Notes: generated by a model not told the origin, from the sequence alone. 64,000 bases of DNA from G963668185 sp963668185 (GCA_963668185.1 OY764162.1:2294001-2358000), one strand, 5' to 3'. Positions 52,533 through 60,794 are shown, counted from the stretch's first letter. Numbers and translations are program-made.

Positions 52533-53003
52533 CTCTCTGCGGTTTCGTGCGGCCCATCGTTTCGAGGCCGTCGCAGGAGAGTGTGAACAAGCGAAAAGCG
52601 GTTAGAAACTACCCGTAAGGTGCATCAAAAGTAATGCACCTTACGAGGTCATAGGAAAACGGACTGAGTTATGCAGTAATGGGGCTGTACAGGAGATCGA
52701 GTTTCGGGGGAAATCGAATAGTGAGTCGTGACAAAGCTGAAATGGGCATAAATCACCCCCTACAGGACGTGAACGGCGAGCAATTAGTTGAAAGAGTGCG
52801 TTCAGGTCAATTGGCTCGAAACCCGCTCGATGGTGGGGGGCACGCATGACGCAAAGTCGGCGGGTGGAGCGGAGAACGGGACGCAAAACTCCGGCGACGT
52901 GGGGGTGCAGGACATCCGTGGGCAACCGAGGGCAACGCCGGGCCAAAGCTGGGCCGTAGCTGGGGCGAAGTCGAAACGAGGTGCTGAGAAGGAGGAAATT
53001 GCC
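52533..53003. other. Divergent control region between secretion and replication operons
   Basis: About 470 bases without a secure gene, separating minus-strand transfer genes from plus-strand genes. It contains the perfect inverted repeat at 52614-52645 and must hold promoters for both directions. The open frame before ATG 53004 has no ribosome site and is not counted. Confidence 0.5.
52614..52645. promoter_or_regulatory. Perfect 12-bp inverted repeat, candidate operator or nick region
   Basis: CGTAAGGTGCAT (52614-52625) and ATGCACCTTACG (52634-52645) are perfectly complementary with an 8-base AT-rich spacer CAAAAGTA. It is not followed by a T-tract and is centrally placed between divergent operons. 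It could bind a dimeric repressor or mark an origin of transfer. Confidence 0.65.
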
Positions 53004-53834
53004 ATGAAATCGACCGAACACGGCATCGAGGAAAGCAAAGCGGTGGAGAACATGTACCACATGCGCCTCATGGCGCTGCTGCAAGAGCAGGTGCCAAAGC
53101 GGGGTAACAAGGGCGCTGCCAGGGTGCTGGAGATTGACCCCAAGACCGTGGCCGAGAGCATCAGGACGGGGCGGCTCTCACGCCGGACGCGGGACGCTCT
53201 GGAGCGGGCGTTGCAGGAGGGCATCGGCTCTGCTGCGGAGCGCCAGCGGGAGCGCAACGAGAAGCTGGAGGCCCGTGTCGGCGCGCTGGAGAAGGGGCAG
53301 GACGAGATGGGCAAGGAGCTGCGCAGGCGGGTCGCCTCCGTCGAGGGCGATATTGCGGCCCTGCGGCGGGACGGTCCCCAGGGGAGCGGGGCCGGTCATG
53401 CCGGCGCCGCTCCCTCCCAGCAGGGTTCAGACGAAGCGGATGCCGGTGCGTCGGACCGGGGCGGAAAGCCGCCGACGAGGCCCTCGATGCGCCGGGAGTA
53501 TCCCGACCTTGCGACGCTGGAGCCCGCCGATGACGACGAGGAGATATTCGGTGAGGCGTGGCCCCTCATCGTCGAGTGGCGGGAGCTGCTGGACGCCCAC
53601 CCCGAACGGGGCGAGGGCGTTGACTGGCTGACCACCCAGGAGCGGGTCTTGGAGGTCGAGCTGGCCCTCCTCGAAGAGCACGGGATGACCCTGCCGCCTG
53701 AGAAGCAGCCGCTGCGAGACTTCGACCGGAGCGGTCAGATCACCTGGCGCAGGACCGCTCTCTCCGACACGCGGAGAGAGCGTAAGAGGGCCGAGCTTTT
53801 GAACAAAGTCACCCTCGGGCGTTGGCGGAAGTGA
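53004..53834 (+). CDS. Hypothetical HTH-containing protein at start of plus-strand operon
   Basis: A 276-residue protein. ATG 53004 has GAAGGAGGAAATTGCC directly upstream, an excellent ribosome site. Residues about 15-65 (RLMALLQEQVPKRGNKGAARVLEIDPKTVAESIRTGRLSRRTRDALERAL in pieces) look like an HTH. A coiled coil (RQRERNEKLEARVGALEKGQDEMGKEL) and a variable linker follow. The C-terminal domain (IFGEAWPLIVEWRELLDAHP) ends in basic residues. The likely role is DNA binding and operon or transfer control. No family is recognised. Confidence 0.6.
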   Translation: MKSTEHGIEESKAVENMYHMRLMALLQEQVPKRGNKGAARVLEIDPKTVAESIRTGRLSRRTRDALERALQEGIGSAAERQRERNEKLEARVGALEKGQDEMGKELRRRVASVEGDIAALRRDGPQGSGAGHAGAAPSQQGSDEADAGASDRGGKPPTRPSMRREYPDLATLEPADDDEEIFGEAWPLIVEWRELLDAHPERGEGVDWLTTQERVLEVELALLEEHGMTLPPEKQPLRDFDRSGQITWRRTALSDTRRERKRAELLNKVTLGRWRK

Positions 53835-54529
53835 GGGACCGCGACAATGCCCCGGACTCCCGCACGGAAAACATGAACTTTTCTGTAAGTCTTGATGACG
53901 TTTATATGACCTGAATCAACGGACTTGGGCGGTATCGCTTCCAGGGCATACTCAACGCCGAAACGGTCGGGCAATAATAGTGGCACTGTTTGGCTTTTCC
54001 ACGGTTTCCGACCATAGAAACCTGGGTGCATGATCCCTGTTGCACGGGCTTCGCCCAAGAGGGAACGCTGCCACTGCGGAGTTTGACGTTGGTCCTCCGC
54101 AAGCAGCACGGGCCGAATCGACGGAGTTGACTCAAGGGCCTCCGTCCTCGGTCCTGTCCGGCGGGTTGGAGATTGACGTTCGTCCTGCTCCCGCTGGGCA
54201 TCCGTCCAGCGAGTGGAGTTGATCGCTTCACGCACCGGGCACAGTCTGGCGAGTGGGGTTGATCGCTCCATCCGCTGGACGCAGGGACTGAGCGCACTCT
54301 GCGTCTCGTCCTCAGCAAGCCGGTCGAAGTGCGCCTGTCGCCTCGACCGACTCGACATGCCTGCGGAATGGCTGTCACGCAGCCGCACCGCAGCTTCGAC
54401 ACGCGCCGGTCTGCGCTGAGTTGCAGGCTGGCCGCTTCACGTCTCGCAGCTTTCTCCCTGGACGCCTTTGCGCCCTGGGCGAGCTGCGTCTTCGGCAAGG
54501 CACGAGATTCGAGCAAGGAGGTAATGCAC
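53835..54529. other. Long non-coding region, candidate origin or structured RNA
   Basis: About 700 bases with no convincing gene on either strand. Long minus frames are low-complexity Arg/Ser-rich shadows. The 3' half carries imperfect repeats of about 45 bases beginning GGAGTTGA or GGAGATTGA. The region lies between a putative regulator and the replication genes and could be oriV, oriT or a large RNA. Confidence 0.4.
54078..54295. repeat. Five iteron-like degenerate repeats, about 45-bp period
   Basis: Units begin GGAGTTTGACGTTGG at 54078, GGAGTTGACTC at 54123, GGAGATTGACGTTCG at 54168, GGAGTTGATCGCTTCA at 54215 and GGGGTTGATCGCTCCA at 54255. Spacings are 45, 45, 47 and 40 bases. The unit starts are conserved and the rest is variable. 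Confidence 0.5.
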
Positions 54530-54922
54530 ATGGAAGTTCAAGCTGGTCGGATTCCGAAGAGCAAGAGGCAGGTCATCGGCGACCGGGTGGTGGTCAACCC
54601 TCGCACCCGCGTCAGCGTCCTGCGTGACGCCGAGGGCAACGTCATCGACACGGTGAAGCTGTCCCTGGAGGTCTGCGGCTGCGGGTACTCCTTCGCACGC
54701 CCAGGGGTGGGCTACGCCGGGCCGCACGGCTGGTACTGCAAGCGGTGCGGGCAGCTCCACACGGTTGACAGGGCGAAGGTCAGGGGCGCCGGCAAGGACC
54801 TGCCCCACCTGAAGCCCGATCCCGCGCTGGCGAGGGACTTCGACAAGAGGGTCGTTGGGGTGTCGGGTGACTGGTCCACCCCTGACGACCTGCAAGCGGC
54901 TGTAGTCAACGAAAGGAGGTAA
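54530..54922 (+). CDS. Small zinc-ribbon-like protein
   Basis: A 130-residue protein. Two Cys pairs (EVCGCGYSF and YCKRCGQLH) spaced about 25 residues apart suggest a zinc ribbon. The N-terminus is basic (GRIPKSKRQVIGDRVVVNPRTR). AAGGAGG (54515-54521) is eight bases before ATG 54530, favouring it over ATG 54524. It is followed closely by the frameshifted gene at 54930. Function unknown, probably nucleic-acid binding. Confidence 0.6.
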   Translation: MEVQAGRIPKSKRQVIGDRVVVNPRTRVSVLRDAEGNVIDTVKLSLEVCGCGYSFARPGVGYAGPHGWYCKRCGQLHTVDRAKVRGAGKDLPHLKPDPALARDFDKRVVGVSGDWSTPDDLQAAVVNERR

Positions 54923-54929
54923 CGACGAC

Positions 54930-55414
54930 ATGGACGAATCGCGGACACGGACGGAGCAGTACACGGGACCCAGCGCACGGCGGATCGCGGACCTGCTCCC
55001 CCACAGAGTGAGCTTCGAGAAGGGTTGGTTCTGGACGAGGCGGTCTGTCACGGCGGACAGTCGGACGGGCTGGCGTTCCGGCAGCGGCCTGACGGCAACG
55101 GCATCGAGGTGCGGTGTCACACCGGGGGCTGCGGTCCCGGCGTGGTGATAACCGAGATTGAGGCGCTCATCGGGCTCGACATCTGGACGGCCTTCGAGCC
55201 GGTCTCCGACGCACGGTCCAAGGACTCGGAGAAGCGGCCCTGGTGGAAGAGACCGAAGGTCATCGGGGCCGGGGTCATCGCCCTGGTCGTTGCAGCGCCG
55301 CTGCTGACCCTGGACCTGGAGCTCTTCTTCCTGAACCTGTTCGGGCTGGGCCTCCTGGCGCTGCTGCTCTGGCGGTTCATGCCCCGGCGTCTGGCGCGGA
55401 GGTTCCGGCGCTGA
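54930..55414 (+). pseudogene. Frameshifted gene: primase-type zinc segment plus two TM helices
   Basis: ATG 54930 follows GAAAGGAGGTAACGACGAC, a strong ribosome site. It begins MDESRTRTEQYTGPSARRIADLLPHRVSFEKG in pieces, then this frame becomes Arg/Ser-rich. From about 55025 another phase reads QSDGLAFRQRPDGNGIEVRCHTGGCGPGVVI, like the zinc-binding section of primases. It ends in a hydrophobic domain (VIGAGVIALVVAAPLLTLDLELFFLNLFGLGLL in pieces) and a basic tail to TGA 55414. The two parts make sense only as one gene with a one-base indel near 55015-55050. It is real decay or a consensus error. Confidence 0.5.
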
Positions 55415-55455
55415 CCGGGCGGGCTTGGGCCACTCACAACTCAATCCAATCGCAA

Positions 55456-55486
55456 GGGTCGTCTCCATCCGGGGACGGCCCTTTTT
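55456..55486 (+). promoter_or_regulatory. Recurring intergenic hairpin, copy 1 (with T-tract)
   Basis: GGGTCGTCTCC-atcc-GGGGACGGCCC pairs along 11 positions (two G-U) and is followed by TTTTT, so this copy can act as a terminator. It is the first of several related hairpins in the replication operon. Confidence 0.6.
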
Positions 55487-55549
55487 CTTTGCCCGCAAAC
55501 GGGCGCGGATCGACGGCAACACAAAGCACAGGCACTGAGGAGGTGCGTA

Positions 55550-56020
55550 ATGACGACGGCAACACTGGTAGCAGGCAATCGGATTACGGACATGGAGACA
55601 AGGCCCCGGCGCAGCCTCGAAGAGCTGGTCGACCGGCTCATCGACGCGCTGTTCGCAGCGAACACGGAGACCGAGGCGGCGGAGCCGAGCGCGACGCGCT
55701 CCATCCACGAGGCTCGGCGTCTCAGGCAGTCGGGAGACATCGACACCGCGCTGGCGGTGCTGGGAGACGTGAACGTGGCGAAGGCCACGCAGCGAGAGGT
55801 CCGCTGGGCCTTCTCCGAGTGGAAGCAGATGGTCAGGCGGCGGTTCGGAGACCGGGGCGCGGTGCTCTACAGCCAGGGCACGGGAAGGGCCTCGGCGCTG
55901 GTTCCCCACGGCGACGGGACGCTGGAGGTCGCCGCGGTCCTGGGGATGCGCTGGCGGCCCGGCAAGCTGGTCTCGGAGCGCAGCCTCCGGGGGCTCAGGC
56001 CCTTGGCCGGAGGTGCGTGA
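55550..56020 (+). CDS. Hypothetical protein preceding primase
   Basis: A 156-residue protein. Residues 18-60 are helical (RRSLEELVDRLIDALFAANTE), with another helical part around EVRWAFSEWKQMVRRRFGDRG. GAGGAGGTGCGTA precedes the ATG. Its stop overlaps the primase ATG (GTGATGG), so it is co-translated with primase and may assist it. No family is recognised. Confidence 0.6.
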   Translation: MTTATLVAGNRITDMETRPRRSLEELVDRLIDALFAANTETEAAEPSATRSIHEARRLRQSGDIDTALAVLGDVNVAKATQREVRWAFSEWKQMVRRRFGDRGAVLYSQGTGRASALVPHGDGTLEVAAVLGMRWRPGKLVSERSLRGLRPLAGGA

Positions 56021-57066
56021 TGGTCACGGCAAGCGTGGACATCCCGACGCTGAAGGCCCGCCACGACCTCGGCGACACGGTGGAAGCGGCCGGCGTCCGT
56101 CTCAGGGGAAGGGGCAGGGTACGCCAAGGGGTCTGTCCGTTCCACGAAGAGGCGGAGGGGTCGTTCACGGTGTACTCCGACTCGGAGCGGTTCTACTGCT
56201 TTGGCTGCGGCGAGGGCGGCGACGTGCTGGACTTCGTGCAGAAGGCCGAGGGGCTCACGCTGCCGGAGGCCATCGCGCGGCTGGACGGCAGCCCAGGGCT
56301 TGCGCCCAGGGCCGCTCATCGTCCAGCCCGAACGCGGCGTCCTACGTCCGCCGCGCTGCCCCCACGCGACCCCGCCCTGCTGACGGCGGCGGCGCGCTTC
56401 TACGCCGGTTGTCTCCGGCGTTCGACAGAAGCACGGGAGTACCTGGCCTCGCGGGGCGTCGGCCCCGTCGCCGCAACCCGCCTCGGCCTCGGCTACTCGC
56501 CGGGCAACGGGCTGCGGCACGCCCTCGAGTCCGTCGGCTTCTCCGAGAAGCGCATCAGGGACTCGGGGCTGTTCATGGAGCGCGGCTCCGAGCGGTTCGC
56601 CGGCATGGTCGTCGTCCCCGATGCCTCCGACGGCCTCGTCCGCTGGCTCAAGGGCCGGACCGTCAGCGAGGACGTGAAGCCTCGCTTCCAGGCGCTTCCC
56701 GGCCCCAAGCCGGTGCTCGGACTCGGCAGGCTCGGCCCCGGTCCGCCCTGGGTGATAGTGGCCGAAGGCGTCTTCGACTGGCTCCTCCTTACCGGATGGG
56801 GCCTTCCCGCCTGCGCCGCCCTGGGCACCCAGGGCGTTGAGCGCATCGCCTCGGCCCTCCGGGGCTGCCCCCGCGTCTTCCTCGCCTTCGACAACGACGA
56901 CGTGGGCCGCGAGGCGACGGACGGGCTTCTGACCCTGCTCGGACGCAGGGCCACCGCCGCCGCCCTCCCCGAAGGCATCGGCGACGTGGCCGAGCTTGCG
57001 GCCCTTCCCCAGGGCCGCGCCCTCTTCCTCAGCCTGCTCTCGCAGGCGGCTCGCTCGGCCCGGTAG
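56020..57066 (+). CDS. CHC2 zinc-finger primase (DnaG-like)
   Basis: A 348-residue primase. The CHC2 zinc motif is C39, H42, C60, C63 (GVCPFHEEAEGSFTVYSDS..., FYCFGCGEGGDVLDFV). The Toprim fold follows with VIVAEGVFDWLLL and RVFLAFDNDDVGREA, which hold the metal-binding Glu and D-x-D. It lacks the C-terminal helicase-interaction domain of host DnaG, as usual for element-encoded primases. It would prime complementary-strand synthesis after transfer. The ATG overlaps the preceding stop. Confidence 0.9.
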   Translation: MVTASVDIPTLKARHDLGDTVEAAGVRLRGRGRVRQGVCPFHEEAEGSFTVYSDSERFYCFGCGEGGDVLDFVQKAEGLTLPEAIARLDGSPGLAPRAAHRPARTRRPTSAALPPRDPALLTAAARFYAGCLRRSTEAREYLASRGVGPVAATRLGLGYSPGNGLRHALESVGFSEKRIRDSGLFMERGSERFAGMVVVPDASDGLVRWLKGRTVSEDVKPRFQALPGPKPVLGLGRLGPGPPWVIVAEGVFDWLLLTGWGLPACAALGTQGVERIASALRGCPRVFLAFDNDDVGREATDGLLTLLGRRATAAALPEGIGDVAELAALPQGRALFLSLLSQAARSAR

Positions 57067-57168
57067 CGGCTCCCCGCCGCTCCCTTGCGGGCTTCCCCGC
57101 TCCGCTTTCCCCACTCTCATCGCCCAGGAGGTCCTATGCCCATTTCACGTCGGGTTCAACCCGCCCAC

Positions 57169-57188
57169 GGACTCCCGTAGGGGAATCC
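57169..57188 (+). promoter_or_regulatory. Intergenic hairpin before the Rad52-like gene
   Basis: GGACTCCC-gta-GGGGAATCC forms a short stem about 50 bases before the start, followed by CTACAGGA and AAGGAG. It is related in position, and loosely in sequence, to the recurring hairpins downstream. Confidence 0.4.
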
Positions 57189-57239
57189 GCCCATCGGTTC
57201 ATTCGCTACAGGAACACACTCCCAGGAAGGAGACACGAA

Positions 57240-58103
57240 ATGTCCACCAACAACGGAACCCACAACGGCGTCCACAAGGACACCGCCATAGGCACGCGGA
57301 ACGGCAACGGGCACAAGCCCGACGCCGCCATCCCCGCCGAGCACGAGTTGCTCTGGGACGGGCTGCCGCCCGCAGTCATCGAGAAGCTCGGACAGCCCAT
57401 AGACCCCGAGCTGGTCTCCCAACGCAAGGGGCGCGGCGGCAGGACCTTCGACTACCTCGAAGGCCACGCCGTCATCGACCAGGCCAACCGCATCTTCAGG
57501 TACGGGGGGTGGGGCGTCGAGCTGGTAAGAGACGTGACCCTGCGCCGAATCGAGATGGTCGATGCCCGGACCGGCGAGGTCAAGACCGAGGTCGGCTACA
57601 GCGCCCCGGTGCGGGTCACCGTGGCGGGCGCTCTGCCCCGCACCGACCTCGGCGTCCACCCGGTGACCGAGGACAACTTCGACGGCCACGACACCGCGAT
57701 GAAGGCAGCGGTCACGGACGGCATGAAGCGGGCGTTCCGCAGCTTCGGATGCCAGTTCGGAAACGCCTTCTACGGCGACCAGCCGTCGGCGACCGCTCCT
57801 CAGCCGGAGCGGGTCCCGGTGCAGACCAACCGCAACGCCAGGACCGGTCAGGCCCAGTCCAACGGCAGGTCGGCCCAGGCTCCGCCACCGCCCACCACCC
57901 GGAGCAAGGAGCAGGTCGAGACGCTGCGCAAGCGGCTCATGGAGCTGTGCGCCAAGCAGGGCTTCGACGAGGACCAGGTGCAGGCCGCCGTCCAGAAGAA
58001 GACGGGCAAGGGCATCGACGACCTGGCGGCCGACGAGCTCAGGTCGTTCATCGAGGCCGCAGCCAACAAGCTCAACCAGATGCAGCAGGCGCAGACCGCC
58101 TAG
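57240..58103 (+). CDS. Rad52/22-type single-strand annealing protein
   Basis: A 287-residue recombinase of the Rad52 superfamily. The core SQRKGRGGRTFDYLEGHAVIDQANRIFRYGGWGVEL and HDTAMKAAVTDGMKRAFRSFGCQFGNAFYG (both in pieces) is the family signature. It is followed by a Gln/Pro linker and a C-terminal helical domain (TRSKEQVETLRKRLMELCAKQGF). It would anneal single strands in phage- or ICE-type recombination together with SSB and the RecB-like nuclease downstream. GGAAGGAGACACGAA precedes the ATG. Confidence 0.88.
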   Translation: MSTNNGTHNGVHKDTAIGTRNGNGHKPDAAIPAEHELLWDGLPPAVIEKLGQPIDPELVSQRKGRGGRTFDYLEGHAVIDQANRIFRYGGWGVELVRDVTLRRIEMVDARTGEVKTEVGYSAPVRVTVAGALPRTDLGVHPVTEDNFDGHDTAMKAAVTDGMKRAFRSFGCQFGNAFYGDQPSATAPQPERVPVQTNRNARTGQAQSNGRSAQAPPPPTTRSKEQVETLRKRLMELCAKQGFDEDQVQAAVQKKTGKGIDDLAADELRSFIEAAANKLNQMQQAQTA

Positions 58104-58133
58104 CACGCCGCCTGGCATTCACGGTTCGGAACG

Positions 58134-58169
58134 GAGCGGGGCCGTCTCCTCCGAGGGGCCGCCCCGCTC
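58134..58169 (+). promoter_or_regulatory. Recurring intergenic hairpin, copy 2
   Basis: GAGCGGGGC (58134-58142) pairs with GCCCCGCTC (58161-58169) around an inner CGTCTCC/GGGG stem. It is followed by CACTACAGGACTACGAAGGAGG and the next ATG, the same order as other copies. Confidence 0.6.
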
Positions 58170-58200
58170 ACTCACTACAGGACTACGAAGGAGGTCTGAA

Positions 58201-58695
58201 ATGACGACGAACGTTACCTACACACCCTGGGGTTGGACGAAGGACATCGAGGAGCCTGCCGAAGGCATCTGGCGGGTCACCACTCCCGGCCAAGGCGGGC
58301 TGAAGCTCAGCCGCGAGCGGTGGGACTCCCTTCCCGCCGTGCTCCGCGACGCCATGTTCACGCAGACCTTCGCAGAGGAGGACTGCGAGGAGCCCATCGT
58401 CAGAACGCTCCTGGGCATCGGGGACGACCGGGACCGGGAGATGGTCCTGAAGGTGGCTGGCTACTTCGACCGCTACTCCCCGGCCCTCCCGTACCTACGG
58501 GACCGCTCGCCCCACTACCACGCAATCGCCTACTGGGGCGGTCTGGCGACGGACCCCTTCGAGCGGTTCGACACCCGCATCGAGGCCGAGTCGTTCACGG
58601 GCGACGCGGCGATGGTGAGCTTCCACGGCAGGATGGAGTCCGTCGAGTGCAGCGGGAAGCGGCCGCTCTGCATGGCGGAGGGAAGGCGGCCATGA
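58201..58695 (+). CDS. Hypothetical protein in recombination operon
   Basis: A 164-residue protein (MTTNVTYTPWGWTKDIEEPAEGIWRV...) rich in aromatic and acidic residues, no recognised domain. AAGGAGGTCTGAA precedes the ATG. It overlaps the TSCPD protein start by four bases. The Trp/Tyr-rich N-terminus and conserved-looking GGLKLSRERW suggest a compact domain present across related elements. Confidence 0.5.
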   Translation: MTTNVTYTPWGWTKDIEEPAEGIWRVTTPGQGGLKLSRERWDSLPAVLRDAMFTQTFAEEDCEEPIVRTLLGIGDDRDREMVLKVAGYFDRYSPALPYLRDRSPHYHAIAYWGGLATDPFERFDTRIEAESFTGDAAMVSFHGRMESVECSGKRPLCMAEGRRP

Positions 58696-59102
58696 GCACG
58701 ACCACACGGACCAGGCCCCGCAGCCTGCCCAGCACCACGACCAAGCTCCAGACGGAGTTCGGCAACCTCTACGTCACCGTCTCCGTGGACGAGGACGGCG
58801 AGCCTTTCGAGGTCTTCGGCTGGCTGGGGAAGGGCGGCAGCTTCCAGCACGGCGTCACCGAGCTCGCCTGCCGGTTGGTCTCGCTTCACCTTCGACGCGG
58901 CACCCCGGTCGAGGAGATCGTCGACCAGTGCCAGGGCATCGCCGAGATGCAGCCCTTCTGGAACACGTTGGGCGACGGCAGGAGCGTCCCGGTCCTCGGA
59001 CTCGGTGACGGCATCGCCCACATCCTCAAGGGCCACCTGAAGGCGAAGGAGGAGAGGGAGGCGGCGCAAGCGACAGAGACGATGGAATCGAAGGCCGCAT
59101 GA
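58692..59102 (+). CDS. Stand-alone TSCPD-domain protein (ribonucleotide-reductase C-terminal-like)
   Basis: A 136-residue protein. LQTEFGNLYVTVSVDEDGEPFEVFGWLGKGGSFQHGVTELACRLVSLHLRRGTPVEEIVDQCQGI (in pieces, residues 18-85) closely follows the TSCPD domain normally found at the C-terminus of B12-dependent ribonucleotide reductases. No reductase catalytic domain is present. It could modulate host RNR, bind nucleotides, or have been recruited as a DNA-metabolism accessory. The ATG overlaps the previous stop. Confidence 0.72.
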   Translation: MSTTTRTRPRSLPSTTTKLQTEFGNLYVTVSVDEDGEPFEVFGWLGKGGSFQHGVTELACRLVSLHLRRGTPVEEIVDQCQGIAEMQPFWNTLGDGRSVPVLGLGDGIAHILKGHLKAKEEREAAQATETMESKAA

Positions 59103-59127
59103 GCGGCGCACATAACGGAATCGAGAT

Positions 59128-59153
59128 GGGGTCGTCTCCTTCGGGGCGGCCCC
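59128..59153 (+). promoter_or_regulatory. Recurring intergenic hairpin, copy 3
   Basis: GGGGTCGTCTCC-ttc-GGGGCGGCCCC pairs along nearly the full arm with G-U pairs. It is followed by CTACAGGACACCCAGGAGG and ATG. Nearly identical in sequence to copy 1 at 55456. Confidence 0.65.
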
Positions 59154-59187
59154 TTCATTCATCTACAGGACACCCAGGAGGTGCGAA

Positions 59188-60279
59188 ATGACGACGGAGA
59201 CACTGGACAGGGCGGAGGTCTTCTCCCGCCCTTCGGCACAGATCAACGAGGACGGCGAGCTTGTGGTGCGGGCATCGGCGGCCCTGGGCTGCCGCCGCGC
59301 CCTCTGGTACGCCGCGATCAACTACCAGCCCACGAATCCCCCCAGCGAGGAGTCGCTGACGGCGATGGAGGCGGGCAACGCCCTTGAGCCGGTTGTGGTC
59401 CGGGCGATGGAGCGGGCGGGATGGAAGGTCGATGCGCCCGATCCCCAGGACCCAAAGCAGGTGGTCGTGAGGGTCAGCTCCAACGTCCTGGTCACCGGAC
59501 ACCCGGACGGGACGGTGCGTTTGCCCCTGACGGAAGACGAGGCACCGAAGATGTTCCTCTTCGACGACGAGCCGCAGGTTCCCGAATACGGGGACTCGAT
59601 GGTCGTCGAGATCAAGACGCGGGGACCCGAGGCGTTCCGCCGCTGGCAGACGCTGGGAGCCGAGCGCAGCCACCCGGCGGCGGTGGCCCAGGCCGCCTTC
59701 TACACCCTCGGCGAGTTCGGCGAGATGCGGCCCACGGTCATCGCCACGATGGACACGGGCAACCGCATCTGGGACTGGGAGAGGATTCCTGCCGACCGTC
59801 TGGAGACGACCCTTCAGGACGCCTGCGCCTGGCTTGACGAACTGGGGGCGCACCACGCCCAGAACGGGCCTGACCCCGACGCGCTGCCGGACCGAGACTT
59901 CACGGCAAACACTTGGCAGTGCCGAAGCTGCCCATTCCTGGACATCTGCCTACCCGGAATGGCCGACGCGACCGAAGAAACGGAGATTGAAGGAAAGGAG
60001 GTGAGCGACGAGGAGGCGCGGGAGGCGGTGGCGGCCTACACCGAGGCCCAAGAGTCCATCAAAGGACCGGAGAAGGCCAAGCGCACCGCGCTGGACACCC
60101 TGAAGGCGTGGATGAGCCGCCAGGACGACACGAAGACGACCGTCAACGGAAGGACGGTCAGCCTCGTGCAGACGACACGGTATTCGACGAACTACCAGAA
60201 GCTAAACGAGGCGCTCGACCCTGAGACCAGGGCCGGGATCGTCACCGAGTCCGAGTCGGAGTACGTCAGAGTCAGCTAG
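59188..60279 (+). CDS. RecB/Cas4-like PD-(D/E)xK exonuclease with Fe-S cluster ligands
   Basis: A 363-residue nuclease. GHPDGTVR (D107) and MVVEIKTRG (E141, K143) form the PD-(D/E)xK active site. Cys35 with C245, C248 and C254 (WQCRSCPFLDIC) match the four ligands of the AddB/Cas4-type 4Fe-4S cluster. The C-terminal helical region (REAVAAYTEAQESIKGPEKAKRTALDTLKAW in pieces) probably contacts DNA. It would resect ends for the Rad52-like annealing protein encoded two genes earlier. CAGGAGGTGCGAA precedes the ATG. Confidence 0.87.
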   Translation: MTTETLDRAEVFSRPSAQINEDGELVVRASAALGCRRALWYAAINYQPTNPPSEESLTAMEAGNALEPVVVRAMERAGWKVDAPDPQDPKQVVVRVSSNVLVTGHPDGTVRLPLTEDEAPKMFLFDDEPQVPEYGDSMVVEIKTRGPEAFRRWQTLGAERSHPAAVAQAAFYTLGEFGEMRPTVIATMDTGNRIWDWERIPADRLETTLQDACAWLDELGAHHAQNGPDPDALPDRDFTANTWQCRSCPFLDICLPGMADATEETEIEGKEVSDEEAREAVAAYTEAQESIKGPEKAKRTALDTLKAWMSRQDDTKTTVNGRTVSLVQTTRYSTNYQKLNEALDPETRAGIVTESESEYVRVS

Positions 60280-60349
60280 CCGCTCCCTCGCGGGAGCGCC
60301 GGACGGGGCGGTTGCCCCGCGTTACATCGACGGACACAGGGGGGTTCCG

Positions 60350-60736
60350 ATGAACGTCGAAGCGATAGTCCGGGGGATGCAGGACAGCCTGCCGGACATC
60401 TTCAACTGCACCGCAATGCCGAGTGGGTCGGTGCGTGTACGGACGCCGCTGACCTACCCCGGCGGCACCCTGGTCGATGTCCTTCTCATGGGCAGGGACG
60501 ATGGGGCCGTCGTCGTCACCGACTTCGGCAAAACGATTCGCTGGCTCCGAGTGCAGTCCGCCAGGGGCCTCACCAGGGGTCAGAACAGGAAGATAGCCAA
60601 GGTGTGCCAGAGCCTGAACGTGGCGAGGACTCAGAATCGGATCACGGTGATAGCTCGGGACTGCCGGGCGCTCGGCGAACCGGTTATCAGGGTTGCGCAG
60701 GCTGCGGTCCTGATTTCGCACATCGGGTTCAGCTAG
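60350..60736 (+). CDS. DUF1828-like protein
   Basis: A 128-residue protein. RVRTPLTYPGGTLVDVLLMGRDDGAVVVTDFGKTIRWL in pieces (residues 28-66) is the DUF1828-type pattern of a beta-rich core with a T-D-x-G turn. Such proteins recur in mobile elements and some anti-defence loci. The function is not established from sequence. A GGGGGG run precedes the start instead of a clean AAGGAGG. Confidence 0.55.
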   Translation: MNVEAIVRGMQDSLPDIFNCTAMPSGSVRVRTPLTYPGGTLVDVLLMGRDDGAVVVTDFGKTIRWLRVQSARGLTRGQNRKIAKVCQSLNVARTQNRITVIARDCRALGEPVIRVAQAAVLISHIGFS

Positions 60737-60761
60737 ACGCTCTCTCACGGGAGCGCAGGAC

Positions 60762-60794
60762 GGGGCCGTTTCTCCTCTACCGGAGAGCGGCCCC
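60762..60794 (+). promoter_or_regulatory. Recurring intergenic hairpin, copy 4
   Basis: GGGGCCG (60762-60768) pairs with CGGCCCC (60788-60794), and an inner TCTCC/GGAGA stem extends it. It lies about 60 bases before the SSB start. Confidence 0.65.

Noticed and set aside
54078..54295. CRISPR array
   Set aside because: Units share only a short degenerate start, spacing varies from 40 to 47 bases, and no cas genes are present. Iteron-like repeats fit better.
53735..54531. Two overlapping minus-strand frames in the gene-free region
   Set aside because: Ser/Arg-rich composition, no ribosome site and internal repetition caused by the about 45-bp DNA repeats. More likely non-coding.
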